Source: Gracilaria gracilis (lineage: Eukaryota; Rhodophyta; Florideophyceae; Gracilariales; Gracilariaceae). Taken from it: 64,000 nucleotides of DNA. The position numbers and the translations under genes were made by a program. Of this stretch, positions 11,958-22,852 are shown in pieces (the first letter of the stretch is position 1; every line of letters starts with the position of its first letter). The notes under the pieces were generated by a model. That model had not been told where the DNA came from, did no database searches, and worked only from the letters and a program-made list of their open reading frames with translations. The stretch spans positions 1-64,000 of the forward strand of contig JARGSG010000231.1 of assembly GCA_030374805.1 (NCBI GenBank). Direction: 5' to 3'.

Positions 11958-12293
11958 TCAAAGATTCCCTTCTTTTTCTTGTTCTTCTATCCAATCATCT
12001 TGCCACGAGAGAAACTCATGTAGGAAACGGTGAGCCGCGCGCATTTCGTGCGAGAATCGATCAAAGACGTTATCTTCTATTTGAAACTGTACCCACCTCG
12101 TTAGAAAGTTACTGATATCCAAGTAAAATTCGATTGCCTGATACGATACCATCATTTGGGAAGATTTCGTGAGGCACGTCTTAACTTCCTGACGGAGGTT
12201 GTTAACGGCGGAGTAATAGTTGCCTAAACGCCAACGAAAGATGTAAACTTGTGTGATTTTGTCCATTCCGTTCATGATTAATAACAATGCCAA
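11958..12293 (-). CDS. Hypothetical 111-residue helical protein
   Basis: An open frame of 111 codons with a protein-like, helix-prone composition: many aromatic residues (FRWRLGNYYSAV, FLTRWVQFQIED, FLSWQDDWIEEQ), two cysteines at most, an acidic C-terminus and no low complexity. An internal ATG at 12276 gives MNGMDK as an alternative start. It lies just downstream of, and convergent with, the broken Sec16-like gene. I do not recognise a family. It could be a lineage-specific gene, a fragment of a larger gene, or a chance frame. Confidence 0.3.
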   Translation of the reverse strand: MALLLIMNGMDKITQVYIFRWRLGNYYSAVNNLRQEVKTCLTKSSQMMVSYQAIEFYLDISNFLTRWVQFQIEDNVFDRFSHEMRAAHRFLHEFLSWQDDWIEEQEKEGNL

Positions 12294-13494
12294 TGATAAT
12301 GAAAGTGAATATTTTCAACAAGGTAGTGTCTGTTATGTGGCTTCGATAATGTAGGTAGGTGCGAGTCGCACCGTGCGACTGAATCAGACTGGTTGATGAC
12401 AGAAGAGAACCGTGCGAGAGTTGATCCGCGTTGCAGTTTGAAATTCAAATCCCGTACACCGCGGGGCTCTGAGAGAGCCTACGTGTCGTAGGCCACGTCA
12501 CAAGCGCTGCCCCTGAAGAACAGGTTCGGCTGGGAGTCTCTGCCTGGAACCTTTCAAATAGGTTACACTTCATACTACGTAAGAAAGCGTCAGACGGAAG
12601 GAAGTCCCACTTGTCTACTGAAGATTCTCAAAAGTTTGACACGTCTGAGACATTTCGCGAGCTCGGATGAAAAAGTCACGCGTGATCTTGGACGTAGAAG
12701 ACACCAATAAACTTTCTCAAGAGGGTCAAAACTTTTGAATTCGGTGTTTCGGGGGGCCCTGGGTCCAAGAGTAGGAAGTTTCTACAGTGGTAGGAACGTT
12801 ACTGTACCGTTATAGTCGTCCCGACAGGACTACAATTACATGTACGTGTACGAAGGTAACGTTACACAGTCGGATCTCGAGTTGTCAGCTTCAACACGTG
12901 TAATACGCGTATCATTGATGGTGTTAGAAATGGAAGCGACCAGCAATGCAGCCCAGCTTGCCACAACCGAAGAAGATTTTCTCATTGGCTGATACTGGCG
13001 TGCGCAACGTGGTTTCTCACCTTCAAACAAGCTGGCCCCAGCATTGCTGTACCTCTTTCACCGCGGACCAGATGCCTTTCCATTGGTGGCACTACGCCTT
13101 ACTTTTGTGAGCCAGTTGCTGTTGGGAAGATGGCTTCTGAACACTTTTAGTATGGCGGGCCAAGCGATAGGACCTCTACACATAGTTCTCCGCCTTTTTC
13201 TGTTCGATAAGCAGCCGAATTTATCCAGCGGTCCCCACTTTATTTTTTATAATAAAGCTTGCAGCATTGTTGTACTACGTCAGCGCTGCCTACGAGAGTG
13301 GCATTTTAGTGGCTTGGCTTCTTCTGAAGACTGCTGCAAGAGCCGTGCGCTCCGCCTCAGCTCCGTTTCACTCCTTTCCGACTTTCGCAAACCCTATCGG
13401 CAGAGCAGAGCCGACCCCCTCGTCAAGAACCGTTACCTAAGCCAGCGTTCACTAACAACTTCGCAAACTTCACTGCTTTTGGCAGCTATCAACC
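12294..13494. other. Intergenic stretch upstream of CHMP5
   Basis: About 1.2 kb with no recognisable gene. An open frame from 13044 overlaps the CHMP5 start in another frame and has no protein-like features. The last ~120 bases are C/T-rich and probably hold the CHMP5 promoter and 5' UTR. Confidence 0.45.
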
Positions 13495-14187
13495 ATGGGT
13501 CTTTTTGGAAAGCAACCTCAAATTGTTAACGCACCTTATGTGCAGCCGCCTCGTCGGGAACCACAGGGTCCTTCTATGGATGAGGCGATCCACAACTCCG
13601 AACTACGTACTACCACTTTGGAGGCAAGAATTCGAAAGGTCGATGCAGACATTCTCAACTACAAGCGCGAAATGCAACGTTGCCGTCCGGGCACTAGTAC
13701 GCATTCCATGTACAAGCGCAGGGCCTTGCAAGCCATGAAACAGAAGAAGTCTTTAGAACAACGTGCTGCAATGAACGCCAACGCCACATTTAATTTGGAA
13801 CAGGTTCGAGATGTCAAGTACATGCAACAGGATAACATGTCCATGGTACAGAACTTACAGGCCGCAAACCAGGACCTGCGCAAGGCGCAACAGCACATTG
13901 ACATCGACCAGATTGAAGAGCTACAGGACGAAATGCAAGATGCCCTCGGTGATGCCAATGAGATTCAAGAAGTTCTTGGTCGCTCATATGATGTTGACTA
14001 CGTTGACGAGTCCGCTCTGGAGGCCGAGTTGAATGAGCTAGAAGAAGATGCCCTCAACTATGCTGCCGGTGACAGTCTCTCCGCTCCGAGTTACTTGCAG
14101 CCAGTTCCTCCCACCGCGGCTGCGAGCTCGACGGCTGTGCGGCCCAACTATGAACCGCCTCAGGGCTTGCCTGCACAAAGATACTAA
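13495..14187 (+). CDS. CHMP5: ESCRT-III related SNF7-family protein CHMP5/Vps60
   Basis: The 230-residue product starts MGLFGK and has the SNF7 layout: a basic first half (KVDADILNYKREMQRCRPG, KRRALQAMKQKKSLEQ) and an acidic second half. IDQIEELQDEMQDALGDANEIQEVLGRSY is the signature that separates CHMP5/Vps60 from other ESCRT-III members; it is the region that contacts LIP5/Vta1. The protein takes part in late steps of multivesicular-body sorting and Vps4 regulation on endosomes. The frame is complete, the length is close to human CHMP5 (219), and the ATG at 13495 has a purine at -3. It ends convergently with the secreted propeller gene on the other strand. Confidence 0.9.
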   Translation: MGLFGKQPQIVNAPYVQPPRREPQGPSMDEAIHNSELRTTTLEARIRKVDADILNYKREMQRCRPGTSTHSMYKRRALQAMKQKKSLEQRAAMNANATFNLEQVRDVKYMQQDNMSMVQNLQAANQDLRKAQQHIDIDQIEELQDEMQDALGDANEIQEVLGRSYDVDYVDESALEAELNELEEDALNYAAGDSLSAPSYLQPVPPTAAASSTAVRPNYEPPQGLPAQRY

Positions 14188-14527
14188 TTTAGCTTACCAT
14201 TTGTACGGCATTTGCCGCACCTGTGCGCAATAGAGCGCATCCATAGTGGTACTTTTGCTTTCCGCACCCTTAGTTGTGCCCCATGAAGAGAGAGGCTTTG
14301 TATGTATAGCAAGAAGTGTTGAATGAAGCAACCATACGCAGCATGTTAAGTTTTGTTAAAACCTGTTGTCGTTTTATCACGTTGGATCAGCCGAGTGTTA
14401 CTGTGTAGATGTTCGGAAAAGCGTATTGCACCGACGTTCATTCTTTGCTGATTTAAGTGCCTCAAGAACCTGATAGTTGTTGTACTTCACCTGCGTCAAC
14501 AGCATCTCCAGTCCTACAAAAGTTGAG
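14188..14527. other. Convergent 3' flanks of CHMP5 and the propeller gene
   Basis: About 340 bp with no open frame of note; presumably the two 3' UTRs. Confidence 0.5.
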
Positions 14528-16708
14528 TTAAAGCAAATACACCTCGACAGGGTCATCCATGTATTCATACTCACCTTGGCCTGATGGTGTCGTCTGAAGC
14601 AACCCTTTCATCCCAACAACAGAAACTATTTTCGAGCCTCCCTGGAAGTTAGGTACTCTGCATTGCACACTTCTCCCGTCAGAAGCATAGTCTTTGTAAT
14701 TCGTGCACTCAATACCTCCAAAGTAAATTCTCACACTCTCATCGAGGCCTGCGCCATTAATTGTCACAAAATTGCCTCCGCTTGTTACTCCTCTTCTGGG
14801 CGTTACGGTTATGATTCGTACGCTCTCCTCTTCCGGTTCAACTGGAATCATTGCGAGAATTCTCGACTGTTTCACCTTCGGCATAAATAGTTCTCCTCTC
14901 AGCCCAACTTCAACGGACAGCCCAGAGTCGTTGTGTAACTCATAAGGTTGTTCCGCCAAACCACCTATGCCGTCCAATCGGGCTAGTTTTAGACTTCCTC
15001 TTTTTCGCCATGAAAGCTTACTGAGCACAAGTTGTCCACGCAAACGTGAATTGAATGTATTGGCCGTATATTCCACGATCCCATTTGTTGAGCTTTCCAA
15101 TATAGCCATCGGCTTCGAATATCCTTCAGCAGCCTCTTCGTCACCTCGCACAAACGTACACTGGCGGGGGTCGTCTCTGGCGCGGTTCCAATTTGGATGT
15201 CCATAGTACGATCCTTCCGCGATGTGCAGTAACTTGTCTTGGAATTCCTCTTGCCTGCCAGCTGTATTGCATCCTGTAGCAATAGGACCAAATCCGTTGT
15301 TTGGTCCATTGTCCACACCGTAGATACCTCCATTCGAATGCCTAGCCAGCCCATATACATTCCGAAGTCCCGTGGAAAACACCTCAACCGTACCAGAGAT
15401 AACACGAGCAGTACCAGGGTCTTCTCGCCCGGAGTACTTTATGTTTCCATCAAAATCTATAACGTTAAGATCAAAGCGCAGTATAGCTCCAGACAACGGA
15501 GATTCAGGTATGCCTCCAATCTTATCACCGTCAGTGTGAACACCAGCATTAGTCGAGCCTCCTATCGCCACAAGCAACGCTCCATCGTTTGTGAAGACCA
15601 AATTGTTCACTGCGTGATCATTTGCTGATACTGGCAACCCTGTCACGAGGTTCCGTTCAAAAGATAAGCATTCACTTTCCTCTGTTGTCCAGATTTCAAT
15701 CCTTCCGTTATCCCAATCTGAATTCTTGTCCTTTGAACGCCAGAACAACGTAGATGTCGAGATGTACACTCGCAAAGACTCATGTTCCCGCGGATGGAAG
15801 CCCAAACCGAGTATTGAACGTCCATCTCCAGCATTATCAGAAGCACAAGAAGCGCGCACAGTCTGCGAGTCGTCTATGTCTAGAACGTGAACGAAGCCGT
15901 TTAACGAGCCTGCGTAATATCGAGTATCCGGTCCAAGCTTGAAGGTTGTGAGCTGTGCAAGGTTATATTCACTGCCATCGGGGGCCTTAACGTAAGCAGC
16001 ACGGAACTTGATGGGACTTTCGTGAGAGGCAACGTAAGTAAATTGAACGTCCTGGGCGCTTGTACCAAATCCTGTTGTGACATAAACATTTACAGATTGA
16101 GGTTCTTTGACAGAGGGGACGCGGAAATTAATCTCGGCATCACTAATGATATGCGGTTGAATAAGATTGTCAGCAAAGTAAACATGAGGATTATTATAGA
16201 ACCCAACCCCTTTAACGGTAACGACTGTACCGCCATGAGTGCCGCCGCTTTGGGGATGAATAGATGCAATGTAAGGCTTCAAATTTTCCCCGGGGTGAGG
16301 TTTACGTACTTGAACGTAAGTATACGCACTTGCTTCATCACCAGTACTGTCCGTAACGATGAGTTTGAGGATGGTAATTCCGAGGAAGAAATTGGCTGAG
16401 AGGTAGGGAGATTTAGTTTCTAGGATCTTTGCGCCAGAGTTAATACTAAACCACTGATACTTGACGATACTGCCACTTGTGGGCGGAGGTCCATGGTCAA
16501 AGTAATGGGTGTGGGATTGGGTTGCGTCGAGTGTAACTGCATTCATTCCATCACTATTCCAGTCGACGGAGAGATACGGCCCGCCTGGTTTGGCGTGAGC
16601 TTGGTGGTCTAGAGCTTCGATAGGGTCTTGAAATTTTACACATGTTACTGGTAAAAGGAAAAGAAGAAGATAATAGAGAAGGATGCAGTAGCGGTAGTTG
16701 AGTCTCAT
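14528..16708 (-). CDS. Secreted PKD/IPT and glucose/sorbosone-dehydrogenase-type beta-propeller protein
   Basis: The 726-residue product begins MRLNYRYCILLYYLLLFLLP, a clear signal peptide; this start (16708) is preferred to the in-frame ATG at 16894, which would bury it. Residues about 40-133 look like a PKD-type Ig fold (LKLIVTDSTGDEASAYTYV). Residues about 145-227 are an IPT/TIG domain (IHPQSGGTHGGTVVTVKG). Residues about 232-610 form a propeller of the glucose/sorbosone dehydrogenase type (GLGFHP, then STGLRNVYGLARH, VDNGPN, EGSYYGHPNW). Residues about 630-715 are a second IPT (VTPRRGVTSGGNFVTINGAG). Such proteins act outside the cell on carbohydrates or as adhesion proteins; whether this one binds PQQ or is catalytic cannot be told. 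The frame is intact. Confidence 0.8.
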   Translation of the reverse strand: MRLNYRYCILLYYLLLFLLPVTCVKFQDPIEALDHQAHAKPGGPYLSVDWNSDGMNAVTLDATQSHTHYFDHGPPPTSGSIVKYQWFSINSGAKILETKSPYLSANFFLGITILKLIVTDSTGDEASAYTYVQVRKPHPGENLKPYIASIHPQSGGTHGGTVVTVKGVGFYNNPHVYFADNLIQPHIISDAEINFRVPSVKEPQSVNVYVTTGFGTSAQDVQFTYVASHESPIKFRAAYVKAPDGSEYNLAQLTTFKLGPDTRYYAGSLNGFVHVLDIDDSQTVRASCASDNAGDGRSILGLGFHPREHESLRVYISTSTLFWRSKDKNSDWDNGRIEIWTTEESECLSFERNLVTGLPVSANDHAVNNLVFTNDGALLVAIGGSTNAGVHTDGDKIGGIPESPLSGAILRFDLNVIDFDGNIKYSGREDPGTARVISGTVEVFSTGLRNVYGLARHSNGGIYGVDNGPNNGFGPIATGCNTAGRQEEFQDKLLHIAEGSYYGHPNWNRARDDPRQCTFVRGDEEAAEGYSKPMAILESSTNGIVEYTANTFNSRLRGQLVLSKLSWRKRGSLKLARLDGIGGLAEQPYELHNDSGLSVEVGLRGELFMPKVKQSRILAMIPVEPEEESVRIITVTPRRGVTSGGNFVTINGAGLDESVRIYFGGIECTNYKDYASDGRSVQCRVPNFQGGSKIVSVVGMKGLLQTTPSGQGEYEYMDDPVEVYLL

Positions 16709-17627
16709 AAGGGTTCTCCGAGCGAATGGAGCGGTTTGGGTTTTAAAGAGGTTTGAGAGTGTGTTACATTCGAGGTAGAGGGAGAGTAGAAGAGAATCGA
16801 GGGCAAGGAAAACTGTTATGCTCACTGAGGTAACACGAAAACAAGGGCGCTGTATTAATAAGAGGGCGAGGAGATGTTGTGGAAGTGTAGACACGTTGTA
16901 GGTGGGTATTACTGATGGCCCGTATAGCGGTGATTGCTCGAGCTACAGTGCGGGGGGATGCAGGTTGAACAACACTTTAGTCACATGTTGCGGTTCCGAT
17001 GCATTTCAGGAGGGTTGAGGAAACAGCGAATGTTTGTATGTCACTGCTCGTGTAATCAGTGGTGGTCAGAATTGGTGGACTGTCTCAAGGAACCTCGAAT
17101 GACAGAGGCGGCACGCTGGTATCTAGTCGTTACGAAAGTCATCATGAGTATAATCAGGAATTCATTGGGAAGGAATGCATTCCATTGCAGATTGATAAGT
17201 GTGGTCGAAACGAGGAGGCACAAAAAGGGCCGAAACGGGCGGGCGACGTGGCGGAGCCACTTCGGTTGACGTTCGCGGTTGGCAGTTGAGATTGGACACG
17301 GTTTACCACCTCGTCGACGATGAAACGTTCCGCATTGCGAATGAGCTTGCGGCCCGCTAGAGATAGCCGTGGGCAAGAATGGACGCTGCGAGCGGCCGTT
17401 TCAAATTCAAAAGCGGAAGCCGCACGTGACCTGAACCACGGCGAAGCTCTGTCGCTGTACAAGTGTGCACTTGTCGCGCGGTCGGAGCAAGAATTGCCCC
17501 ACCTCTCTGCTCTTGCTCATTGTTGCTTGCTTCTCTCGCGGTTTCGTTTCGAGTCCCAGCAGATGCGTCTTTCTCTTCGTGCGCCAAGTCCGATGGCTCT
17601 ACCAGCCAGTTAAATACAATATGTGCC
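16709..17627. other. Divergent promoter region, propeller gene and PEX1
   Basis: About 920 bp between two divergent starts. Open frames here are extensions of, or antisense to, the flanking genes and show no domain. It probably holds both promoters. Confidence 0.45.
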
Positions 17628-20600
17628 ATGGATCTTATTGTCGCGCTGCACTCAACCAGCACGGCTTCTCCATCATCTAGTTCGCGTTCAAATTGCTTTG
17701 TCTCACTTCCTTCTGCGGTCGTTGCCTCCCTGTCCGAACTCACCCCATTCGCCTCACTCATAATCATTCGCTTAATCCACAAAGCAGAAAGCAACCGTGG
17801 ACCAATCTATGTTGCTTGCTCCGGCGGTACTTCGCGATCGCACGATGAAATTTCCTTTCATCCAAACTACGCAACCGCGCTTCGTCTCAAACAAGGTCAG
17901 GTTGTCACTGCAACTGTCGCAGAAAGAATATCAAACTATCCTCGTCGATGTGTGGGCGTAGCTCATCTTCGCCCTGTGTCTTATGACCAATGTCAAGCTA
18001 AGCAGCCAACCTCTCAATCGTTCCAACTGGCTTCTCAACATTTTGCTGCCCTAAATGTGACGGCGACTTTCTTGGAGACATCTGTCCTCTCCCAGATGCG
18101 AATACTCTACGACAATCTTGTTGTTCCGATTCAGTTACCGGCCAAAGAGTGTATATACGTGCGCATCAAATCAATGGACACTACAGGAGATCGAAACTGT
18201 CCTTACGCATTACTCACACCGTCCTCACAACTTTCAATAGAACCTCCTCCCGTCGATCCCTCCGTAACCCAAGTGGATAAAATCTTCGGCTTCTTTCGCG
18301 CGCTGTCAATGTGTACGGCTGTGCTCAAGGAGATATCTTGTATTTTCCAAACGCATGCGATATTGCCCGCCGACGGATCATCCGATGTGCGCTACGCCTA
18401 TATATCCCGGAAAGACGCGCAAAACGATAATGTTGCTGTTCCTGTAGCGTTTATATGTCACGATGCAATTCCGAAGCATCATATATGGGTACCGAGTCAT
18501 ATTTCCCACGCTCTTTCTCTTACGCCGTTAATCCCGCTACTCGTCGAAGAAGTGCCCTCCTTTCAACAAGGTGATACTGATCTTTTTGCCGAACCATGCC
18601 GGTTTTCGAACGGCCTTGCTACTTTCTCGGAACTCAAGACACAAAGAGGTGTCTACTTCAATTCCATGCTTTTGCGCGGGTTAAAGGTACGTATCACCGG
18701 AGAGCGAGCGTTGTCTGCCGGTAGGGATCGGGACGCTTTAGAATGGGATATGACGGACTTAGAGAAACCAGAGCTCGAAGACGATATATTTAATGACTCG
18801 GAAAACCCAATTCTTGAAGACATTTTGTCCCATGAAGACCGTATAGCGGCAGCGAGTAAACGTCAGATGATGAACGGGTTCTGCAGCTTTCCCGACCAGA
18901 CAATATGTTTGCTAGAATCGAGTTCCAAAGATGCGTCTTCCACGAAGAATCGATACCGAAGATTGATCCTTCCACTCGTAGAAGATGAAAAGACAGCTTT
19001 CCACTCTTTGATGAGATTGACACCATCCTCTAAACAACTCGTTCATGAAGTCATGAGGCATGCGCGATCGGTTTTCAAAGTGAGGCGAAGAGAATGTATC
19101 TCTCCGAGTTCAATAGTAATACAGGGAGCAATTGGTACCGGAAAGACATACTTATGCTCCACAATTGCATACTTATTGCAAGATCTGGCTCTTGTGCGCA
19201 CAGTCTGGGTAAGGTGTAAAGTTCACTCAAAAGACGCACCGGAGGTTTCAATCTCTCGGATAAGAGCAGCATTTCGTGGTGCAATTGACGGTGGACCCGG
19301 ACTTATTGTATTTGATGATCTTGATAGCTGGATCCAAGTCAGTCAAGACTCTTCTGAAGAGAATACCCAGTCGAGGCTGAAAGGCACTGGCGGCACGCGA
19401 ATATGTATTGCACTAGAGCGTGAGCTCAAGAGAAAGAGATCTGAACCCATTCTAGTATTGGTATCATGCAAAAACTTCAAGCAGCTCGACAAGACCATAC
19501 GAGCTCCGGGCCTAATGCATTCAATACTTTCTGTTGAACTACCCGACAAGTTAGACCGTGGTCTCCTCTTTCAGATGTGCCTCGAGCGCTTCATGGAGGC
19601 AGATGCCCATAACATCTGGCAGGATAGCGGTCCCACTCATGAAACCTTAGACAATCTGGCAACTCTCTCTGATGGGTTTTCCCCACACGATATAAATGTG
19701 GCACTCTCTCGGACGCGGGTTCAGGCAAAGTCTCACGCCATATCGGACAAGAACATGACTAGAGTGCTGAACACTCTGGAAATGGTCTTGAAGACTATGG
19801 TACCTGCGAACAGAATTGGGATCAAGTTCAGCAAGCCGGATCCAAGTGATGAACTGTCATGGAAGAAAATTGGAGGTCTCGCGCGTGCGAAGCAGCAGTT
19901 TTGGGAAGCACTGCAACTTCCTACTCTCCATCCTGATGTTTTCGAAAATGTCCCTCTGAGACTTCCTCATGGAATTCTTCTTTTTGGGCCACCGGGTTGT
20001 GGGAAAACAATGCTCGCCAAGACAGCAGCGTTCGAAAGCAAGATGCGATGTATTATTATCAGAGGTCCTGAGTTATTGAGCAAATATGTCGGGGAAAGTG
20101 AAGCTGAAGTCCGACGTGCCTTTGATAGGGCTACCCATGCTGCACCCTGTGTGCTGTTGTTCGACGAATTCGATGCCCTGGCTCCTCGGCGGGGTGGGTA
20201 TGGCACTGGAGTGTCTGATCGAGTTGTAAATACTCTCTTGGCCTGCATGGATGGTGCTGAGAGACTCGCAGAAGGTGTCTACATTTTGGCAACCACCAGT
20301 AGGCCCGAAATAATTGATCCTGCTCTCCTACGGCCTGGGCGGCTTGATAAATGGATCTGTTTAGATGTTCCTTCCACACCAGATGAGCGGTTGGACATCT
20401 TGAGAAGCCTGTACAGCAACTACCTTGAAGAGCACAATGATACAGACTCTGTTCTGGAAGAAGTAGCGAGAAAGACAGAAGGCTATACTGGCGCAGACTT
20501 GGGCTTAATCATAAATGATGCATATATGTCCATGCTCAAGAGGAGAGCAACAGTTAATGGTGATAAGGACCGTGAAGCCATCCGCACCTCTCTTCAAAAG

Positions 20601-20768
20601 GCACTATTAGAAAGCCGACCGTCCTTGAATAAGGTGCAAAGGTATGCTTACCAAAGAGTCATGGCGCGGTTCATGGGTCGTGACGATCATGAGCTGAATG
20701 GAGGTGACCATGGAAGCGACCCAGGTGTATCGAAAACACCAGTTCGGAGTATTGTCGCATTGAAATGA
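17628..20768 (+). CDS. PEX1: Peroxisomal biogenesis AAA ATPase PEX1
   Basis: The 1046-residue product has two AAA+ modules. D1 around residue 499 has a Walker A (GAIGTGKT) and a Walker B-like FDDLD. D2 around residue 787 has GPPGCGKT, then GPELLSKYVGESEAEVRRAF and LLFDEFDALAPRRGGYGTGV, then TSRPEIIDPALLRPGRLD. This D2 block, with D1 less conserved, is the PEX1 pattern rather than PEX6 or Cdc48. PEX1 with PEX6 pulls ubiquitinated PEX5 receptor from the peroxisome membrane for reuse. The ATG at 17628 (MDLIVALHS) is preferred: the longer in-frame start at 17463 adds a Cys/Ala-rich segment lacking in the family. Single exon, no breaks. Confidence 0.88.
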   Translation: MDLIVALHSTSTASPSSSSRSNCFVSLPSAVVASLSELTPFASLIIIRLIHKAESNRGPIYVACSGGTSRSHDEISFHPNYATALRLKQGQVVTATVAERISNYPRRCVGVAHLRPVSYDQCQAKQPTSQSFQLASQHFAALNVTATFLETSVLSQMRILYDNLVVPIQLPAKECIYVRIKSMDTTGDRNCPYALLTPSSQLSIEPPPVDPSVTQVDKIFGFFRALSMCTAVLKEISCIFQTHAILPADGSSDVRYAYISRKDAQNDNVAVPVAFICHDAIPKHHIWVPSHISHALSLTPLIPLLVEEVPSFQQGDTDLFAEPCRFSNGLATFSELKTQRGVYFNSMLLRGLKVRITGERALSAGRDRDALEWDMTDLEKPELEDDIFNDSENPILEDILSHEDRIAAASKRQMMNGFCSFPDQTICLLESSSKDASSTKNRYRRLILPLVEDEKTAFHSLMRLTPSSKQLVHEVMRHARSVFKVRRRECISPSSIVIQGAIGTGKTYLCSTIAYLLQDLALVRTVWVRCKVHSKDAPEVSISRIRAAFRGAIDGGPGLIVFDDLDSWIQVSQDSSEENTQSRLKGTGGTRICIALERELKRKRSEPILVLVSCKNFKQLDKTIRAPGLMHSILSVELPDKLDRGLLFQMCLERFMEADAHNIWQDSGPTHETLDNLATLSDGFSPHDINVALSRTRVQAKSHAISDKNMTRVLNTLEMVLKTMVPANRIGIKFSKPDPSDELSWKKIGGLARAKQQFWEALQLPTLHPDVFENVPLRLPHGILLFGPPGCGKTMLAKTAAFESKMRCIIIRGPELLSKYVGESEAEVRRAFDRATHAAPCVLLFDEFDALAPRRGGYGTGVSDRVVNTLLACMDGAERLAEGVYILATTSRPEIIDPALLRPGRLDKWICLDVPSTPDERLDILRSLYSNYLEEHNDTDSVLEEVARKTEGYTGADLGLIINDAYMSMLKRRATVNGDKDREAIRTSLQKALLESRPSLNKVQRYAYQRVMARFMGRDDHELNGGDHGSDPGVSKTPVRSIVALK

Positions 20769-21733
20769 GTGGTTCATCCTACTTCTTGTTTACACCGTGT
20801 GTATCTACTAGGTCACTTGGAAACCCAGGACCCAAGAAATGATTGAAGAGACAAACCGTCCGTTACGTACGACAGTGATGATGAAGGTGGCTTGTCATTT
20901 CTGAGTCCTAAAGTTACTGATATCATAACCACTTGAATCGCTGAGTGGCATTATTGCTTATTTCCATGACGATCAGGGTTGTTTGATGCAAAGCGAAGAA
21001 CGTGAACGTCAAGTGACAACCGAATGTCACGGGGGGAAACAAGCTGTCCTTTCTGAAGGTAGCGAGGACTAGCCCACGTAGTACCTCTCCGTCAAGTCTG
21101 CATACTGCATGATTTGTGAACTGCTTTCGAAAGCTACACTTTTTGTGCAACGCATACAAGGGGTTAGCCTTCTAAGCTTTTGTTTTCACAATACTTTGGA
21201 TGGCCCTAGCTAGCACCCTATGTCTTCTGAACTGCCTATTCTTTGTTTGAAGTGTACGCGAGCAATTATGGCCCTTAAATAGTTCTTCTCAGAAGCATGC
21301 TGGGAAGGCGCAATTTCTTCGCTCGGCGTATCCTTGTACGTATGGTTGGAGAAACACCTCAGATGAAGCGTGATGATCAGCCCCGAAAGCGATCCAAAGA
21401 GCAAAACTTATCACCATAAACCCCGATTCAATGGGGCCATGGAGTCAGAATGTCAAACGACTAGATAGACTCATATCTCATTCTTCCCAACTCACATCAC
21501 ACCACGAATCCACTTTCTACCAGCTGACTTTTGCTACTAACGAAAAGCGCTATACTTATTGCCCTGCAGTCGTTTTACATGTACATGTATATTTCCGAAG
21601 GTCTTGATAAGAGTCAGCTATAGTGCACCTGTTGGTGGAGTTCATGGTTGCCTGAGCACTCAGTTTCGAGAAACAAACTTGAAGCGACCTGACTTGCTTG
21701 TGACGTTTTTGCAGTTCCGCTGTAAGATTGAAC
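20769..21733. other. Intergenic stretch, PEX1 to transporter
   Basis: About 965 bp with only short, unconvincing open frames on both strands. Confidence 0.45.
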
Positions 21734-22852
21734 ATGGGCTACAATCGACAACCATGGGTTTCGACATTGCGGAAGCACATAAAAGAGAGCACCAAGGATT
21801 GGGACAGGCATGAGCTCTCTCTTCCAAAACAGGGAGTTCTTGGTCAGAGTGGGGGGAGACGTGAAGCGGTACTTTCATGCCTGAGCTACACAACATGTTC
21901 TGTTCTGTTGACTCTATCAAATAAGGCTATCTTCTCGAAGAACAAACTCAACTTCCCATGGATGCTTCTCGGAGTGCAAAGCATTGCAGTGGCACTAATA
22001 TTAACTACTTTCTACGTAATTAGAAACAAAAGTTCTTTGTGGAAGAAAAGCCTTTTCCGACAACTGATGTTACCATGTGTCTTTTTCACTTCTTTCATCT
22101 TTACCAATGCCAGGGCCTTGAGATACATATCGTTACCGATTTTAACTGTGATCAAGTCGTTGGCTCCCATGGGAATCGCGTTAATAGAAAGAATCCTTTT
22201 TAAGGAAAGTGTTTCTGGTGGGACTTATGGAGCAATGTTTCTCATTCTGCTTGGAAACGGAGTTACAGTAGTACATGATGTGGAGTTTCACTTGGTTGGA
22301 TACATCTGGGCAGGCCTTAACGTGCTGATGAATATCGCGTATGTAACCTCATTAAGATATTGTTTGAGTGATGAATACTCGACCGGTGAAAAGACATTAC
22401 ATAGTAACATACTCGCATGCACACTTTTATTCCCGTTGGCATTGATGAATGGGGAATGGGGGTTCTTCGATGAATTCTCCATGACATCGATTCAGTTTCG
22501 ATTCTTGTTTTTCATTAGTTGTATTTTGGCAACCGGGATTGGAGCATCAGTATTTTGGGTAATCAAGGCAGCTTCTGGAAGCACATTGAGTTTTGTTGGA
22601 GCGGCGAATAAGGTAATGGTTGTTATCCTTGGGGCTGTGATATTTGACGCAAAGATTTCTCCTGCTGGATGGGTGGGGGTTGGTATGGGAACAATTGCCA
22701 GTATTGTATTCGCCTTGTCTAAGGTTTCAGATTCAAAGAAGAAGAACGTGGAATCAAAGGAACAGGACACGTTGAGCACGGTTGTCGAGGATACTATGAG
22801 TCGGAGTGAGAGCGAGATGACTGTTATGGACGGGAAGCGCCCTGTGGTGTAG
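21734..22852 (+). CDS. Nucleotide-sugar / triose-phosphate-translocator family transporter (GDP-mannose transporter-like)
   Basis: The 372-residue product has about ten hydrophobic helices in the drug/metabolite transporter fold. The first helix carries a typical TPT/NST start (SCLSYTTCSVLLTLSNKAIFSK, read from residue ~50). Later FTNARALRYISLPILTVIKSL and, near the C-terminal end, FVGAANKVMVVILGAVIFD stand at the places of the nucleotide-binding motifs of GDP-mannose transporters; the family GALNK motif reads GAANK here. Such proteins exchange GDP-sugars for GMP across the Golgi membrane to feed glycan synthesis. The substrate cannot be fixed from sequence. The tail is polar and acidic, as in cytosolic C-termini of Vrg4-type proteins. 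The first ATG in frame is 21734. Confidence 0.75.
   Translation: MGYNRQPWVSTLRKHIKESTKDWDRHELSLPKQGVLGQSGGRREAVLSCLSYTTCSVLLTLSNKAIFSKNKLNFPWMLLGVQSIAVALILTTFYVIRNKSSLWKKSLFRQLMLPCVFFTSFIFTNARALRYISLPILTVIKSLAPMGIALIERILFKESVSGGTYGAMFLILLGNGVTVVHDVEFHLVGYIWAGLNVLMNIAYVTSLRYCLSDEYSTGEKTLHSNILACTLLFPLALMNGEWGFFDEFSMTSIQFRFLFFISCILATGIGASVFWVIKAASGSTLSFVGAANKVMVVILGAVIFDAKISPAGWVGVGMGTIASIVFALSKVSDSKKKNVESKEQDTLSTVVEDTMSRSESEMTVMDGKRPVV

Noticed and set aside
13044..13529. 161-codon open frame upstream of CHMP5.
   Set aside because: Overlaps the CHMP5 start in another phase and shows no domain; probably promoter and 5' UTR.
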